Assembly: GCA_014905825.1 (NCBI GenBank)
Contig: JACGCN010000029.1
Location: 372,001-436,000 of the forward strand
Source of the DNA: Lyophyllum atratum
Taxonomy: Eukaryota; Basidiomycota; Agaricomycetes; Agaricales; Lyophyllaceae
Length of the DNA: 64,000 nucleotides
Direction: 5' to 3'
This document shows positions 1 to 11,920 of this stretch, piece after piece (the stretch's first letter is position 1; the number at the start of each line of letters is the position of its first letter). The position numbers were made by a program, and so were the translations under genes. Below the pieces are notes generated by a model. It searched no databases and had not been told where the DNA came from. It saw only the letters and a program-made list of their open reading frames with translations.

Positions 1-396
1 TGTTGTAGCATAGAAGAGTCGGCAATGCGCTAGGCTGTGCACATAATTTAGCTGTTACCCGGCGCAAGGGAGCAGTGGGTGGGAAGAGGTCTGAAGGTGA
101 GTGCTCACGATATTCTGAGCGGCTGTAGGGCGATAGTTCAGCATACGTAGAGAAGGGACAGGAGAAAAGATTACCCCCGACAAATTTGAGATGAATTCTT
201 GCAGGGTCAAAGGAGTTGGAATGCTTAATGGGCTGAGCGTATCGTCCGGCACCTCTTGCGGAAGGGCCAATCCTGCGAGAATTGCATTTCTCGCGGCGAC
301 CATGTCGCCTGGCTCCTGCGATAGTGGTGTATGGGGAGACACCTGAAATTCAGTCTTGTGGATATTAGTGTTATAAACGAGAGTAGCAGACAGTTT

Positions 397-1145
397 CTAC
401 TCTGGAGTCAGAGAGCGTGTCAGTCGCAGGTGCGTCTGTATCTGCAGGATTTCGAACAAGACTGCTCTGTAATGCTTGCGAAGGGCTTGGGGATCCGATA
501 GGTCTGCTAAGCGGTCGGGAAAGCTCGGACAATGACTGTTGAGGACGCTGCGAGGAATCGTCAAATGCAATCCCCGTCGACCCGGGAGGCGAACCTTCAG
601 CAATGCTTCATCATAGGACTGCGGAGACTCGGTAGGTTTCGCGAGGTTCCCCGCGCTCTCTTTCAGTACTCTAATTTCAATTCGCAATTCCACGATGGTC
701 CGCTGTAGTCGTGCAATCTCGTCTTTCGTTCTCGCCATCTCGACCCTCTCTTTAGTTGGCACTGACTCGGAAAGAAAGGGAGAGCCGGCCCTTGACTTCT
801 GTAAGTTTTGCTGGAGGATATCTATTGTTGCTGATTTCTGCCGAATGGACTCGTGCGCGTCCACCAAACGTTGTACAACGGCATCGCGGGCCTTCATCGC
901 CTCCATTGTTCGCATTCTCTCTTCTGAGAGATCAATGGCTATCTCCACAACGCTAAAAGGATCCTGTGCGCGGAAATTAGAGCAGATGAAGCGCATATAC
1001 TGAGCTTACTTACTGTAGCTGCCTTGAGAATGCGGAGTTCTTTCTTAGGTTGTGAAAGGCCGCTTTCAGGGCCCTGAAAGTCTGCCCTAAAATCAGGGTT
1101 CTGCGTATCCGGGGCGCGCCCAGGTGCTACCAGGGTAGCCATCAT
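397..1145 (-). CDS. coiled-coil protein, unassigned
   Basis: Two exons, 1145-1014 and 963-397, separated by a 50-nt intron (GTAAGT...ACAG). They give about 232 residues starting at the first of two adjacent ATGs. Residues about 55-160 are rich in E, K, R and Q with heptad-like spacing and few prolines, so a coiled coil is likely. A Pro/Gly-containing stretch and a short leucine-rich C-terminus follow. I see no catalytic motif and do not recognise the family. The gene is divergent from COA1, whose start lies 140 bp away, so the two may share a promoter. A further open frame at 55-342 could be a 3' exon, but no donor/acceptor pair joins it in phase, so I end the gene at 397. Confidence 0.5.
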
Positions 1146-1285
1146 CGTAGGAGAATATGCTGTGGTCGCCGTTCGGGACAACGAGCAGACGCGTTTACGA
1201 TTGTTTGAAACCAAAGGCTCCTCAATTCCACGTGATTTACGAAAGTGAACGGTCTCGCCATGACTTGTACCCAACGCATCTGGAA

Positions 1286-2130
1286 ATGTCTGCGTTGCTG
1301 AGAGGACCGTCGTCGCGACCCTTTGCGCAGCTCGTCTCGCGCAATTATGTATATCTACCAAGGACCTATGCTACGGAACTACCACGGCCACCACCTCCAC
1401 AAAGCGAGCCCCCGATGGAAACTTTCTCCGCAACCTCCAGGCCTCGGCCATACTGCGTTAAGCACCCTCCAACCCGCGAACTACCTCGTATAAAAGTATC
1501 AACTTTCATAAAATTGTCCAAATATATTCTAACACTGACCTGCGTATGTAACAGAAAACATGGCCATTGGTAGGAGGAGCTGTCATCGTCGGAATCGCGG
1601 GTTGGGTCGCGTTCATGGCCTACGTCACGAACCAGGAGAAAATGTCAAGTTCCGTCGTCCGGCAGATAATGAGATCCCTGAGGGAGGATCCGCAGGTGAA
1701 GGAGGCCTTGGGCGATGCGATCAGGCCGCAGCCTGAGTGGTGGCTGAATGGGGACCCTATGATACATGGCAAGGTGAGTAATGAAGTCCTTTCCGAACGG
1801 AGCTATGAGCTTGGAAGCTGTCTTTGCTTGAACTTGACGCGTCTTGGAATTCCAGATCAGCCAATTGCAGGGAAATGTGGACGTTAGTTTCCGAATCAGA
1901 GGCTCGAAAGGTATGTCGTTGTACGGTTGAGGCATCATGGAGCTCATACTGTGCTAGGCTCCGGAACACTGTACTTCACTAGCATTCGGAAAGACAAGGG
2001 CCTGCCCTTTATAATTCGTACGTCTTGCCCCCACAATCGTCGATCAAGCACTTAACTGTCTAACACAGTACGATTCAAAGTCATCTGCGACGATGGCAAT
2101 ACTATCATCGTCGATGCGAAACCCATTTAA
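1286..2130 (+). CDS. COA1: cytochrome c oxidase assembly factor 1 (Coa1/TIM21-like)
   Basis: Five exons: 1286-1495, 1555-1773, 1856-1910, 1958-2017 and 2069-2130. All phases close and give 201 aa. The N-terminus is Arg/Ser-rich without acidic residues (residues 1-45) and looks like a mitochondrial presequence. It is followed by one membrane helix (GAVIVGIAGWVAFMAYV, about residues 78-94). The C-terminal intermembrane-space domain has the Coa1 pattern: two amphipathic helices (VVRQIMRSLREDPQVKEALG), then beta strands around WWLNGD, ISQLQGNVDVSFRIRGSKG and GTLYFTSIRKD. Coa1 is an inner-membrane protein that accompanies newly made Cox1 through the Mss51/Shy1 stage of complex IV assembly. The length and order of elements match the family; the function is inferred from that family. 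Confidence 0.85.
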
Positions 2131-2847
2131 TCCTTTTTCTTTGTATGTTGTCAATTCCCTTCTACTTTCCTCTTTCATTCATTAGGGGCTGTTCTTCTAG
2201 TCGTACGAAAACCTAAAAAGATTGCTTAATATATAGTGTAACGCAATGTCCCACCAAGTCTCTCGCCTGAAATCAAGTCGGCTCTCATTCAGTCCCATTT
2301 AGCCGAGCAGTCCCGCCACCACAGACAGCAGCCATATGATGTCAACCAAATTTGTGTTAACGAGGACACGACCACGGGAACGATTTTGGATATATATGAC
2401 CCAGCTTATCTCACAAACTCTACGCCTCTGGGTGGCTTGTCACAGGCTCAGATTACAACAGGTGTGCATCCGCGAAGGGCAGTTGACGTCGTAGGTGGTT
2501 TGCCTTCGGCAAGAACATGTAAATAAATCTGAACATGACCGAAAGAACAACAGGTTACATGCCAAGTATTGATGTCGCCCCAGCCTCCGCGGTTGGCGCG
2601 CCGTGTTGTGCCGTGTGCGCACTGGAAGTATTGCAACGCGGTCATCACCTGACTTATCAAAAATCACTGGGCCTCGAGATCAACTTCGTTTTCTTCGACA
2701 GCCACCATCTTCATTATACATATATAGGGTCCTTGACATCGGTGCATTCAACTGCTGGTAGTGCCGATAATGTAAGGTTTATCTACATCTTCAGTTGTAT
2801 GGCAAGTTCATAGAAACTCGCTAACTCAAAGCTCGCACAGTCACCCA
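2131..2847. other. intergenic, nothing assigned
   Basis: About 700 bp between COA1 and TPR protein 1. Open frames on both strands are short, lack domain-like composition and have no supported splice partners. I see no RNA gene or repeat. Confidence 0.5.
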
Positions 2848-4922
2848 ATGCATCAGGACAGGAATGACGCCGCGGCGATGGCAGATACAGGACCAGACAC
2901 ACAGCAAGAGGAAATAGGGAGCTCAACGAAAGTGAGTAGCACAATCCTCAAAAGTAATGTCGCGAATCTCAGAGAGCTTATTGATCTGAGGCGCCCTCCG
3001 GAGTCATCGATGATGATAGTTCCAAACTGACGGCTGACCTGGACTGCCGGAGGGCTATTGCCGCAAACATCCCGTTGGGTCACCCGGACCTTGCATGGGA
3101 ACTACACGAGGTTGGCGTTCGACATCATTCGCGATACGACGCCACGGATAACCTCGAAGATCTCCGGATGGCTGTGATGTATCATATGGCCTCCGTCAGC
3201 GGGACCGTTCCCGGCGATTCTGACTTTTTCAATCGTCAGATCACCTTGGCTGAGGTACATGGCACTGTTTTCCGAAGACTCGACTCAATTGAGGATCTCG
3301 AAGAGGCATTGAGAATTATGAAGGCTGTTCTCGGCAAAACAGCACAGAACGATATCGAGTGGGCGGATGTCCAGAGCCGACTGGAAAATTTTTACCTCGA
3401 GCGCTATGACCGACTCGGGAAACTGGATGATCTTCAGGCATCTCTGAGCTGCAGCGAGGCCGCCGTTGATGCTACGCCTACCACACATCCTGATTACGCA
3501 AACTATCAGTCAGGACTAGCCCTTGTATTCTCCGACCTCTACTACAGATTTGGGGCTACAGAGGACCTTCACGCAGCCGTGAAATATCATCAAGCGGCTC
3601 TAGATGCCACACCCGCAGATCATCCCCACTTGCTATTTCGACAGACCAATTTAGCCATAGCTTACGGTGAGCGCTTCCGGAGATTCGGAAACCTGGAAGA
3701 CCTGGATGCTGCCCTCAACCTAGAGAAGATAGTCATCGAGGCTACACCTCCGGGTCACCCAGAGCTATCCCATCGCCAAGGGAGCTTAGCATCAACATAT
3801 GCAGAACGTTATACGCGACTTGATACGCTCGATGATTTTCAGGCAGCTATTGACTATCGCAAAGCTGCCGTTGACGGTCTTCCTGAAGGCCATCCTCTCC
3901 TTCACCACCATTACGCTGGTCTTGGAGGGAATTACTCACTTCGTTACCAAAGACTCGGTAACCTAGATGACCTTGAAGCGGCTTTCTTCTATAAGACGGC
4001 GGCATTAGCCGCTACGCCGCGGGACCATCCGAGCTACCCCGACCGGCAAGCGTCTCTCTCAGTCTGCTATACAGATCGCTATGTGCGATTCGGAAGTCTC
4101 GAAGATCTGGATGCCGCCATAGAATTGGACAGGTCTGTGTTGAATAACACTCCTGCTGATGATCCGAACCTGCTGTGGCGGCAGGGAAATGTGGCAATAT
4201 CATGTATGGATCGCTTCCTCAGGCTTGGGGTGTTGGACGATCTTCAAGCAGCTCTCAGCCTCTTGCAAGGAACTGTGGATAGCACGCCAAGTGATCACGC
4301 AGAGCTACCTGGTCATCAAGCGTCTCTTGCCTATTGTTACATGCATTGCTTTAAAAGATTGGGCGTTGTGAAAGATCTCGAAAATGCTTTCAATTACGCC
4401 AAAGCTTCACTTGCTTCCACACCCGAAGGACACCCAGAAGCTTGTAATCGTCGTCGCCGTTTAGCTGAGTTGCATGTGCTTCGGCATAAACTCGGTGAAA
4501 AGGGCCATCTCAAACCTGCTCTCCAATTTGCCAAATATGCTGTGGATAACACAACTGTTGGTAATCCACAGCTCCCTCAATACCAGGCCACGCTAGCGGA
4601 GATATATCATCAGCGGTATGATGAGTCGGCGGTGACGGATGATCTCGAATCCACCTTTTTCTACAGAAGAGCTGCATTGGACAACATGCCGGCAGGTCAT
4701 CCGGATATTCCCAAGCGCGAGTCAGAATTAGGCGACTCTTACACCGCTCGCTATGATAGATTTGGCAGACAAGAGGATTTCGATGCTGCTTTGCGCTACA
4801 GGCGCTCTGCTCGAGATGGCACCCCCGTTGATCATCCGGACCTGTCAGAGCGTCAAGCGAAGCTAAAGAAGCATTACTCAATTCCGGGGTACAGGTGGAC
4901 CCTTCTATCTTCAAATAGTTAG
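2848..4922 (+). CDS. TPR-array protein 1 (no effector domain)
   Basis: Exons 2848-2931 and 2991-4922 (59-nt intron, GTGAGT...TGAG) give 671 aa. After a polar N-terminus of about 55 residues the protein is almost entirely a tandem array of roughly 49-residue units. Each has a TP-x-HP or TP-x-DHP linker, then an R-Q-x-x-LA helix, a RF/RY-x-RLG turn and a DLDAAL-type helix, which is the TPR/Sel1-like superhelix found in Agaricomycete TPR proteins. Roughly a dozen units are present. In many fungal relatives such arrays precede a CHAT protease domain or follow a NACHT NTPase. Here the array runs to within 20 residues of the stop and neither is present. It is paralogous to the genes at 17.9-20.1 kb and 20.7-23.0 kb. 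A protein-binding scaffold is the only role I can infer. Confidence 0.8.
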
Positions 4923-5348
4923 ATTTTCTTGTATTTTTGCGACGAATTACACTGACGAGTATGTTGGTAATGATATGGAGGACGAGGTGTATAAGGGTGT
5001 ATATCTATACCAGTTCGGAGAAGTTAAGAAGGATACTACCGTAAAAGTCGCTATGAGAATTTTTTATTTTTAAACTCCTCATTGCATTTCAAGCACAAGC
5101 ATAACAGGGATAGATGTCTGGACATATGATATACGACAACTCCTTAATCAGATAGTAGACGGTGGTTAGGTGGAAGCTTGGTCAAAAACGAGGTACAAAA
5201 GGAGTTCCCTTAGAACCTCGGCCCGGGGCTGAACGAATCACGTGGCTCCCGATCAGGCACCGCCAAATACTCAACGTCGTACGATGCCTGCTCCACCCAC
5301 CTCACCGTCCCACCTCCACCCCACAAGGGCTGCTCACTGCCGCATACG
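4923..5348. other. intergenic between TPR protein 1 and the GH5 gene
   Basis: AT-rich just after the TPR stop, more GC-rich towards 5200. No gene, RNA or repeat is supported. Confidence 0.5.
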
Positions 5349-8300
5349 ATGCCTAGAGTGCCCTCAATATCACCCGCAACCGGAGAGCCCACCTCCTCGT
5401 CCTATATCCATACAACAGCCTTCAACTTCGTCGACAACGCAGGTCGCACCATACTTCTTCGTGGAGTGAACCTCTCTGGCTCCGCAAAAGCCCCAGTGGA
5501 CAGACCCTCGTATATCCTTGATGATTTCTGGGAGAATGCAGAGGCGGGGGGTGAAAGCTTCATAGGCCAACCACTGAATCTCGAGGATGGCTCCGCGGAC
5601 GTCCATCTGACTCGCCTGCGAGGGTGGGGATTCAACGTGCTTCGTTTTCCTGTAACTTGGGAGGCTCTTGAACATGAGGGACCGTGAGTGCATTTTAGCT
5701 TTGCCGATGAGGAGGTTCTGAATACGATTCGCTGCAGTGGAAAGTACGACTACGATTTCATAGACTACACCATACGTGTGTTGCAAAAATGCCAGGCCTA
5801 CGGTTTCAAAGTTTACATAGACCCCCACCAAGACACTGTAAGTTACCCTCTCTTCCTATTTGGTCGATATTTTCCTCCTCTGCATGAGACTCCCTGCGCA
5901 CCCATAAAATGTGGGGCAGGGTATATTTAGAGTCTTGGAGCATTATATTGCCCAAATCCTAGTTGAACCGGACTTGGCTCTGGGTCTCTTAAAATCCCGT
6001 TTCCCGCTGAACATTTCACCATCTTCACAACGATCGTGTATCAGAACATCTCTCTAACTCTTCATTCCACCCCAGTGGTCACGTTTCTCCGGCGGCTCAG
6101 GCGCGCCCTTCTGGACTCTGCCCGCCTGCGGCATCAACCCACGCAACCTAAGCGCCACCCAATCCGCAATCATTCACTGCGAATACCCTCTCCCCCACAT
6201 CCCAGACCCAGCCAAGCTCCCCGCCATGATCTGGTCAACCAACTACGGCCGTCTCCTCTCTCAAACCGTCTTCACCCTCTTCTTCGCCGGCCGCGCCTTC
6301 GCCCCCCGCTGTATCATCGACGGCCAGAACATCCAAGACTACCTTCAATCTCACTACATCGAGGCCTTCGGCGTCCTCGCCGACCGCATCCGCGCCACCG
6401 CTCCCGCCCTCCTCGACGAGTGCGTCATCGGGTGGGACAGCCTCAACGAGCCGTTCGAGGGTCTCTGCGGGTGGGACAACCTCTCCGTTAACCCCAGCAA
6501 GCAGGGCTCCACGCTCAAGAAGGGCAGCTACCCCACCCCGGCGCAGTCCCTCCGCCTCGGCATGGGGCAGGCGCAAACAGTCGAGAACTGGATGTTCGGG
6601 GGCATGGGCCCCTCGCGCGACGGGACGGTCACGATTGACCCGAAAGGCGCCAAGGTCTGGGCGGACCCCGAGAGCGAGACTGCAGATGGGGTGAATACAC
6701 GGTGGGGCTGGACACGCGATAAGCAGTGGAAGCTTGGGATGTGTATATGGGCGCAGCATGGGGTGTGGGATGTAGAGACTGGGTTCATGCTTCGGGAGGA
6801 CTACTTCCGCTATGTGCCCGGCACGGGCGAGCCCGTCGACTTTATCCATGACTTCTGGACACCCCATTACCTGGCGTACGCAAAACGCATACGTGCCCCA
6901 CATCCCGAGGCCATTCTGTTCGTGCAGCCGCCTGTGTTCGCACGGCCACCAGCATTAGACGATGACTTCTTAAAAGGCCGGTGTGCGTATGCGGCGCATT
7001 ATTACGACGGGCTGACGTTGGTGACGCGGCACTGGAACTGGTTCAATGCCGATGCGCTGGGGCTCCTACGGGGGAAATACAGCAACACCCTACAGGCCGT
7101 CAAGATCGGCGAGGGCGCCATCCGCCGATCGCTCCAGGAGCAGCTGGGGATGCTCAAAGCCGACGCCGATATCCTCGGTGCCTACCCGACAATCATAGGC
7201 GAGATCGGGACGCCGTTCGACATGGACGGGAAGCGGTCGTATGGGTGGACGAATGGGGGAAGGTATAGGGGGGACTACTCGCGGCAGGAGAAGGCGCTGG
7301 ATGCGAGTCTGAATGGCGGGGACGGGACGAATGGGCTGAACTGGACGATATGGACGTATTGTCCGGACCATACGCATGATTGGGGGGATGAGTGGAATAT
7401 GGAGGATCTGAGCTTGTGGAGTGCGGATGATCTCAGGGAGAGGGAAGACGGGGACGAGGAGCAGGGGGAAGACCGGGATCGTGATGGGGGGTCGTTGTAT
7501 GATGAGAGGTTGGGGGAGAGCCAGGCGGGGCTGCTGCGCAAGGACAGGAAGCAGAAAGATCAGTCCGTCGTCACCGTCGCCGCCGCCTCCACCCTCTCCC
7601 TGGCGACTCTCGGCACCATGGACCCAACCACCACCCTCGATATGGTGGGGGCCCCCAACGGCAAGGACACGTCGAGTGCCCCCTCCACCCCTGCTAGGAA
7701 CTACTCCGTTCCACCGTCTGTGTTAATCCGCGCTAGACGCAGGCGTGCACCGAGCCTGAGGGACTGGCATAACGACCCCTATGGGTTTTTGACCGACGGG
7801 GCGCGTGCTGTACGCGCTTTCTGCAGGCCGTGGCCGCATAAGGTCGTCGGCACGCCAGTGGAGATGCGCTTTGAGATCGGGAAGGCGTATTTCAAGCTCG
7901 TAGTCGGCGTATCTCCAGAGGACGCCCCCTCCGAAGGTATCGACAAGGAGGACGGTGGGGGACTCGCGACGGAGATCTATCTCCCTCTCGTGCATTATGC
8001 GACCACGAGGCTCCTGGGCAGCGGCAGTGGGAGTGGGGCAGGGGACATGGGGCTGGAGCTGACGGAGGGGCATAGGAGGAGCGGGAGCGTGGAGGAGCAG
8101 AAGGGGGGGAGTGGGAGTGGGAGTGGGCGGAGTAGCGCGGTGGGCTCAAGGTGGGGGTCGACGGTGGATCTGCCGTCTGCCATGTCGATGTCTATGCGCT
8201 CCGACACTGGGACAAGTTCCAGCGCGACTGCGACGCCGGAGATGGGGTCCGCGCCTGCGCCGAAGGGTCTTGGTGACCCTGACCAGGTGGATGTGGCGGT

Positions 8301-8532
8301 GAAGGTGAGCGCGGGGAGGTGGGAGGTGGAGGGGCAGGTGTTGAGGTGGTGGTATGAGGTGCCGGGGGAGGGGGAGGGGAGGAGGGAGTATACGATTGAG
8401 GTTAAGAGGAGGTTGGGGGTGATTAAGGGTGTGCCGGGGGGGAGTGTGGGGGCGGCGAGGAGGGAGGAGGAGGCGCTGGGGAAGAGCTGGTGTGAGAGGA
8501 TGTGTGATGAGCAGGGGTGTTGTGTTATGTGA
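5349..8532 (+). CDS. GH5 subfamily 12-like steryl-beta-glucosidase / endoglycoceramidase-related protein
   Basis: Exons 5349-5683, 5738-5837 and 6076-8532 give 963 aa. Intron 2 is 238 nt, long for this locus. The GH5 clan-A barrel begins at [12 protein letters not shown] (about residue 37). The acid/base glutamate is E270 in WDSLNEPF and the nucleophile is E521 in [10 protein letters not shown]. The string [17 protein letters not shown], read across intron 2, is typical of the fungal EGCrP/Sgl1 group (GH5_12), which hydrolyses ergosteryl glucoside and glucosylceramide. A second beta domain with [12 protein letters not shown] and [12 protein letters not shown] (about residues 715-760) is also characteristic. 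Between and after these lie long low-complexity inserts (acidic, Ser/Gly runs). There is no signal peptide, which fits an intracellular or vacuolar enzyme. The last residues (CDEQGCCVM) are Cys-rich. Family is firm; the substrate is inferred. Confidence 0.85.
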
Positions 8533-8779
8533 TGTGATGGGGTGTGGGGTTTATTACTTCTCCTTCCTTTCCATCTTCTGTTCTTTCGCTTGCTTGATTC
8601 TGTCTCATCCTCGCACATCGGACATGTATTCTACAGATACCATACCCACCCTGACGTACGGTTTATTACACTCACTCACCCATACAGCATACAGGCATGC
8701 AGCACTCTTGCCCACCCTTGTATCTCCCATACAGTCGTGTAATTATAGCATATCCTTACTAGATTCAATGACCATTATA
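8533..8779. other. 3' flank of the GH5 gene
   Basis: Non-coding spacer between the GH5 stop and the left TA target dinucleotide of the MITE at 8778-8779. Confidence 0.5.
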
Positions 8780-9455
8780 CTCGTTCCCACAAAAAGTAAT
8801 GAGAATCATATATTTTGCTTGTAACTTCGGAACGAGTGAACATTTTTGCATCAAGTAAGATACCAAAATGGACAGAATTTCATGCCTGATTTTTTGGTAT
8901 GCACAGTGGAAGATAAGGAGGGGGTGATGTTGTCCTAGGCTGGTATCTTAAAAAATGCGAATTTTCAACTCAATAAATAGGAAATTTTACAAAATTCGTA
9001 TCAGGCTATCTTGAAGAGAAAAAAATTCTCTATCGAGTGGTACTTTGGTTGGTGAGTTTTGTCAGGCTGGTTATGGAGGTAGAGGAGCTGAAAAATGCCG
9101 AAAATCACTCAAAATCACTAAAAAAGCGGTTTTTCGATGTTTTTCAACTCTTCTACCTCAATAACTAGCTCGACAATACCCACCAATCAAAGTACCACTC
9201 AATAGAGAATTTTTTTCTCTTCAAGATAGCCTGATACGAATTTTGTAAAATTTCCTATTTATTGAGTTGAAAATTCGCATTTTTTAAGATACCAGCCTAG
9301 GACAACATCACCCCCTCCTTATCTTCCACTGTGCATACCAAAAGATCAGGCATAAAATTCTGTCCATTTTGGTATCTTACTTGATGCAAAAATGTTCACT
9401 CGTTCCCAAGTTACAAGCAAAATATATGATTCTCATTACTTTTGGTGGGCACGAG
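8780..9455. mobile_element. long-palindrome MITE with TA target duplication
   Basis: A 676-bp element that is almost one inverted repeat. It starts CTCGTTCCCAC and ends GTGGGCACGAG, and the dinucleotide TA flanks both ends (8778-8779 and 9456-9457). The arms are about 320 bp each and pair with few mismatches and small indels. They meet at a short A-rich loop near 9110-9130. There is no coding frame. A TA duplication with short terminal repeats is the pattern of Tc1/mariner-type non-autonomous elements. The arms are long enough to form a stable hairpin if transcribed, so small-RNA production is possible. Confidence 0.85.
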
Positions 9456-9482
9456 TAATCGATGCTACATTGGGAGTGGGTA

Positions 9483-10384
9483 CTATGAAGATGACGGAGG
9501 TGGGGAGTCCGAGTCTGAGTGCGAGTGTGAGTCTAACTTGTCCTGGGTATCAGCGTCTATCCGGGCATCTTGTGGAGGGGACTGTATTCGAGGAGCGCTC
9601 AGGTTCTGCAAGGGCGTGCCTTCGAGGTCGGCCCAGCCGTCGTGGTGTAGCTTGATGTCCACTACGCGTTGGAGGATCCTGGATAGCTCATCGTTCCTGC
9701 CGCCCAACAAAAACATGGTCAACTAGACGTAGGGAACGAGGGAAGGGGGTAGGCACCTATATCGTTCATGCTTCAGCTCGTCCTCCCACCGCGCCGCGAG
9801 GTCGTCAATCCGGGACGCGAGTTCCGAGACGCGGGTATCGAGCGAGTCGAGCTGCTCGGCGACGTCGCTGCGCTGCTTCGATTGGCTCCGCGAGGATCGC
9901 CAGGATTCGCCGAGGATGAGGCCGGCTGCGACGGTGAAGAGGAAGCCTTCCGCCAGGGCGTTCGCGCCGTTCTCTATTGCACTGCACCGGTATCGTGGTA
10001 AATACTACACTTCGGATGTAAGGGGAGGGGGGTGGGGGGAAATGCGTACCGCGTCTCGGAAAGCGGCCGGATATGCTTCGCGGGCTCGCCCATGATGTTG
10101 GTGCGCAGCTTCACCTCGGAGCGGTAGAGCATCTGTGCGAGGCTCACGCAGAAGTTGCGGAAGCGCTCGTGTCTACAATGCGGGTGTTGGGTGTCAGGGC
10201 CGGACGGGGAGATGTGGGAGGTGAGGGGGTGGTATGACCTACTGCGTGGCTTGGTTTTTGAGCTGGGCGCTGATGGGCTTGGCTATGGTCTGTGGGGGTG
10301 GGGGGGGTGGTTAGTGTCGTTGGGTGAAAGGATAATGGGGAGAGGTACCCGGATGACGAGCGTGGCGAGCTTGACGGAGGCCAT
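9483..10384 (-). CDS. OPA3: OPA3-like mitochondrial protein
   Basis: Five exons: 10384-10349, 10289-10243, 10172-10050, 9981-9757 and 9696-9483, giving 214 aa with all phases closing. The N-terminus (MASVKLATLVIRTIAKPISA) is the conserved OPA3 start, a mitochondrial targeting and hydrophobic segment. It is followed by the family core QATQHERFRNFCVSLAQ, a membrane-leaning helix (GFLFTVAAGLILGESWRSSR) and a coiled coil (about residues 115-165). The C-terminal tail is acidic and Ser/Asp/His-rich and is lineage-specific. OPA3 family members are mitochondrial membrane proteins linked to organelle morphology and lipid metabolism; the biochemical activity is not settled. Its 3' end lies 27 bp from the palindromic MITE. 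Confidence 0.85.
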
Positions 10385-11005
10385 GGGCGGTGAGGAGGGC
10401 GGTTAGGGGAGTGGAGAGGGTTTCTGGTGTATAGGCGGTCGGTGGTCGGCATCAAGCCGGGAGTCTACGTGATGTGTTGGGGTGTTAGGTGGTGAGGCCG
10501 ACGGTGTGGGGTGGCAAACAACCGCTTGAAATTTTGATCGCGTTACGCGTCGCGTCTTTGCTTACACCTTCCACGTCCTAGCATAGCGCGTCTATTGCAT
10601 TCCCGTACGATAAATGGCCTTTGTGCAAGTGAAAAAGCCTCGTTAAAGCGCGAAGATCAAACGGTACGACAGACTAACGACCATGTTCATCGAAATGGCG
10701 CAACAGCTTGTTCACGAGCTCACCAACTTCTTCATGAGCATCCACTTCATCCTACCACCGCCTTCTCATATCTACGCACTGCCTTTCTAAAGAACGTCAT
10801 GAAAATCCTCTGACCCACCTTACCTATGACGAATTCTGGAGCAGAAATAGGGTCTCGGGGTTCTCGGGCACGGGTGGGTCTCCTCCCAGAAACACATAAA
10901 AGGACCCCCTCGACCATTGTACGGACCCACCGAAATCTTGAACACTACAAACATATCATTCACCACACACGCACACTTTAAACACCAACACACCCTTCTC
11001 ACAAC
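10385..11005. other. divergent promoter region, OPA3 / C2H2-RING gene
   Basis: About 620 bp between two divergent starts. A TATA-like ACATAAAA lies at about 10893-10900, some 110 bp before the downstream ATG, and a CA/AC-rich leader follows. The open frame at 10595-10813 looks non-coding. Confidence 0.4.
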
Positions 11006-11920
11006 ATGTCCGATTGCTGTTCATCTTTCGACAAGTTTGAAGTCAAATACTGTTCGCTCTGCGATCTCTACTTTTACTCCAAGGCACTCTTGTACCAGCA
11101 CATGCAGGGCTCGAGTCGCCATCCACGCTGCGAGACCTGTGACCGCAGCTATTTGAACAAGAACTCCCTTCGTAACGTTCGTACCCCTTTTCCTCCTCCT
11201 CCTCCTACAGTTCCCAATCCAACCCCCCCTTCCCACCCCTTCTCTACATACAGCACTACGTCATATCCTCAAAGCACAACTACTGCCGCCCCTGCGACAA
11301 ACTCTTTGCCAAGCCCTCCGGGCTGCGCATCCACCTCCGCCAATCCCGCTTCCACTCCGACGACTCCGACGACGAGTACGAGTCCGAGTCTGAGGAGAAC
11401 GACTCGGATGGGGATGGGGAAGCTTGGGAGGATGGTGTGGCGCGGCAGTTGGATGCGGAGGAAAGGAGGAATCAGACGGAGGAGGAGATTAAGGAGGAGA
11501 AGGATGAGGGGGCGATGTCGAGTGTACAGCGCCGGGCGAAGATGATGGTACGTCTGTTTTCTTCACCCCTGTTTGAAATCTCTTCTGATTTGGAGGTGTA
11601 GAATTTTATGGCACGTCGCAGACGAGAGAACGCTACCGCGGAGATGGGAGACAAATCCAAAGAGCAGACCGTGGCATATTCGTACACCTGCCCGGTATGC
11701 CTGTCATGTCCCAAATCCGTCTCTGCGTTGCGGTGTGGGCATCTTTTCTGCAACTCGTGAGCACCCTTTCTGCCCCTTTTTTTTGTGAGCCGGGTGCTTA
11801 CAACGTTTTTTCGCTTGTAGATGCATAGTACGTTCCATTGACGAGAATAATGCATGTCCGAGTTGTAGGAAGGAGGCGGTTATGGCGCATGTGAGGAAAA
11901 TTGATTTGAGGGTTTATTAG
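11006..11920 (+). CDS. C2H2 zinc finger / C3HC4 RING protein
   Basis: Four exons (11006-11176, 11254-11547, 11602-11756, 11821-11920) give 239 aa. Two C2H2-like fingers come first (CSLCDLYF...H...H and YCRPCDKLFAKPSGLRIH). An acidic Asp/Glu/Ser stretch (about residues 90-115) and a basic-acidic helix follow. The C-terminal RING has all ligands in C3HC4 order: CPVC, then CGHLFC, C, and CPSC. RING proteins of this form are usually E3 ubiquitin ligases, and the fingers may bind substrate or nucleic acid. The first donor is the non-consensus GTTCGT. Specific targets cannot be read from sequence. Confidence 0.75.

Noticed and set aside
55..342. Possible last exon of the coiled-coil gene
   Set aside because: The frame is protein-like, but no splice pair joins it in phase with the exon ending at 397. 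The only donor nearby (GTAGAA) leads to another frame.
6235..6903. Minus-strand open frame of 222 codons over the GH5 gene
   Set aside because: It is antisense to the catalytic barrel of the GH5 enzyme, and its composition is that of a shadow frame.
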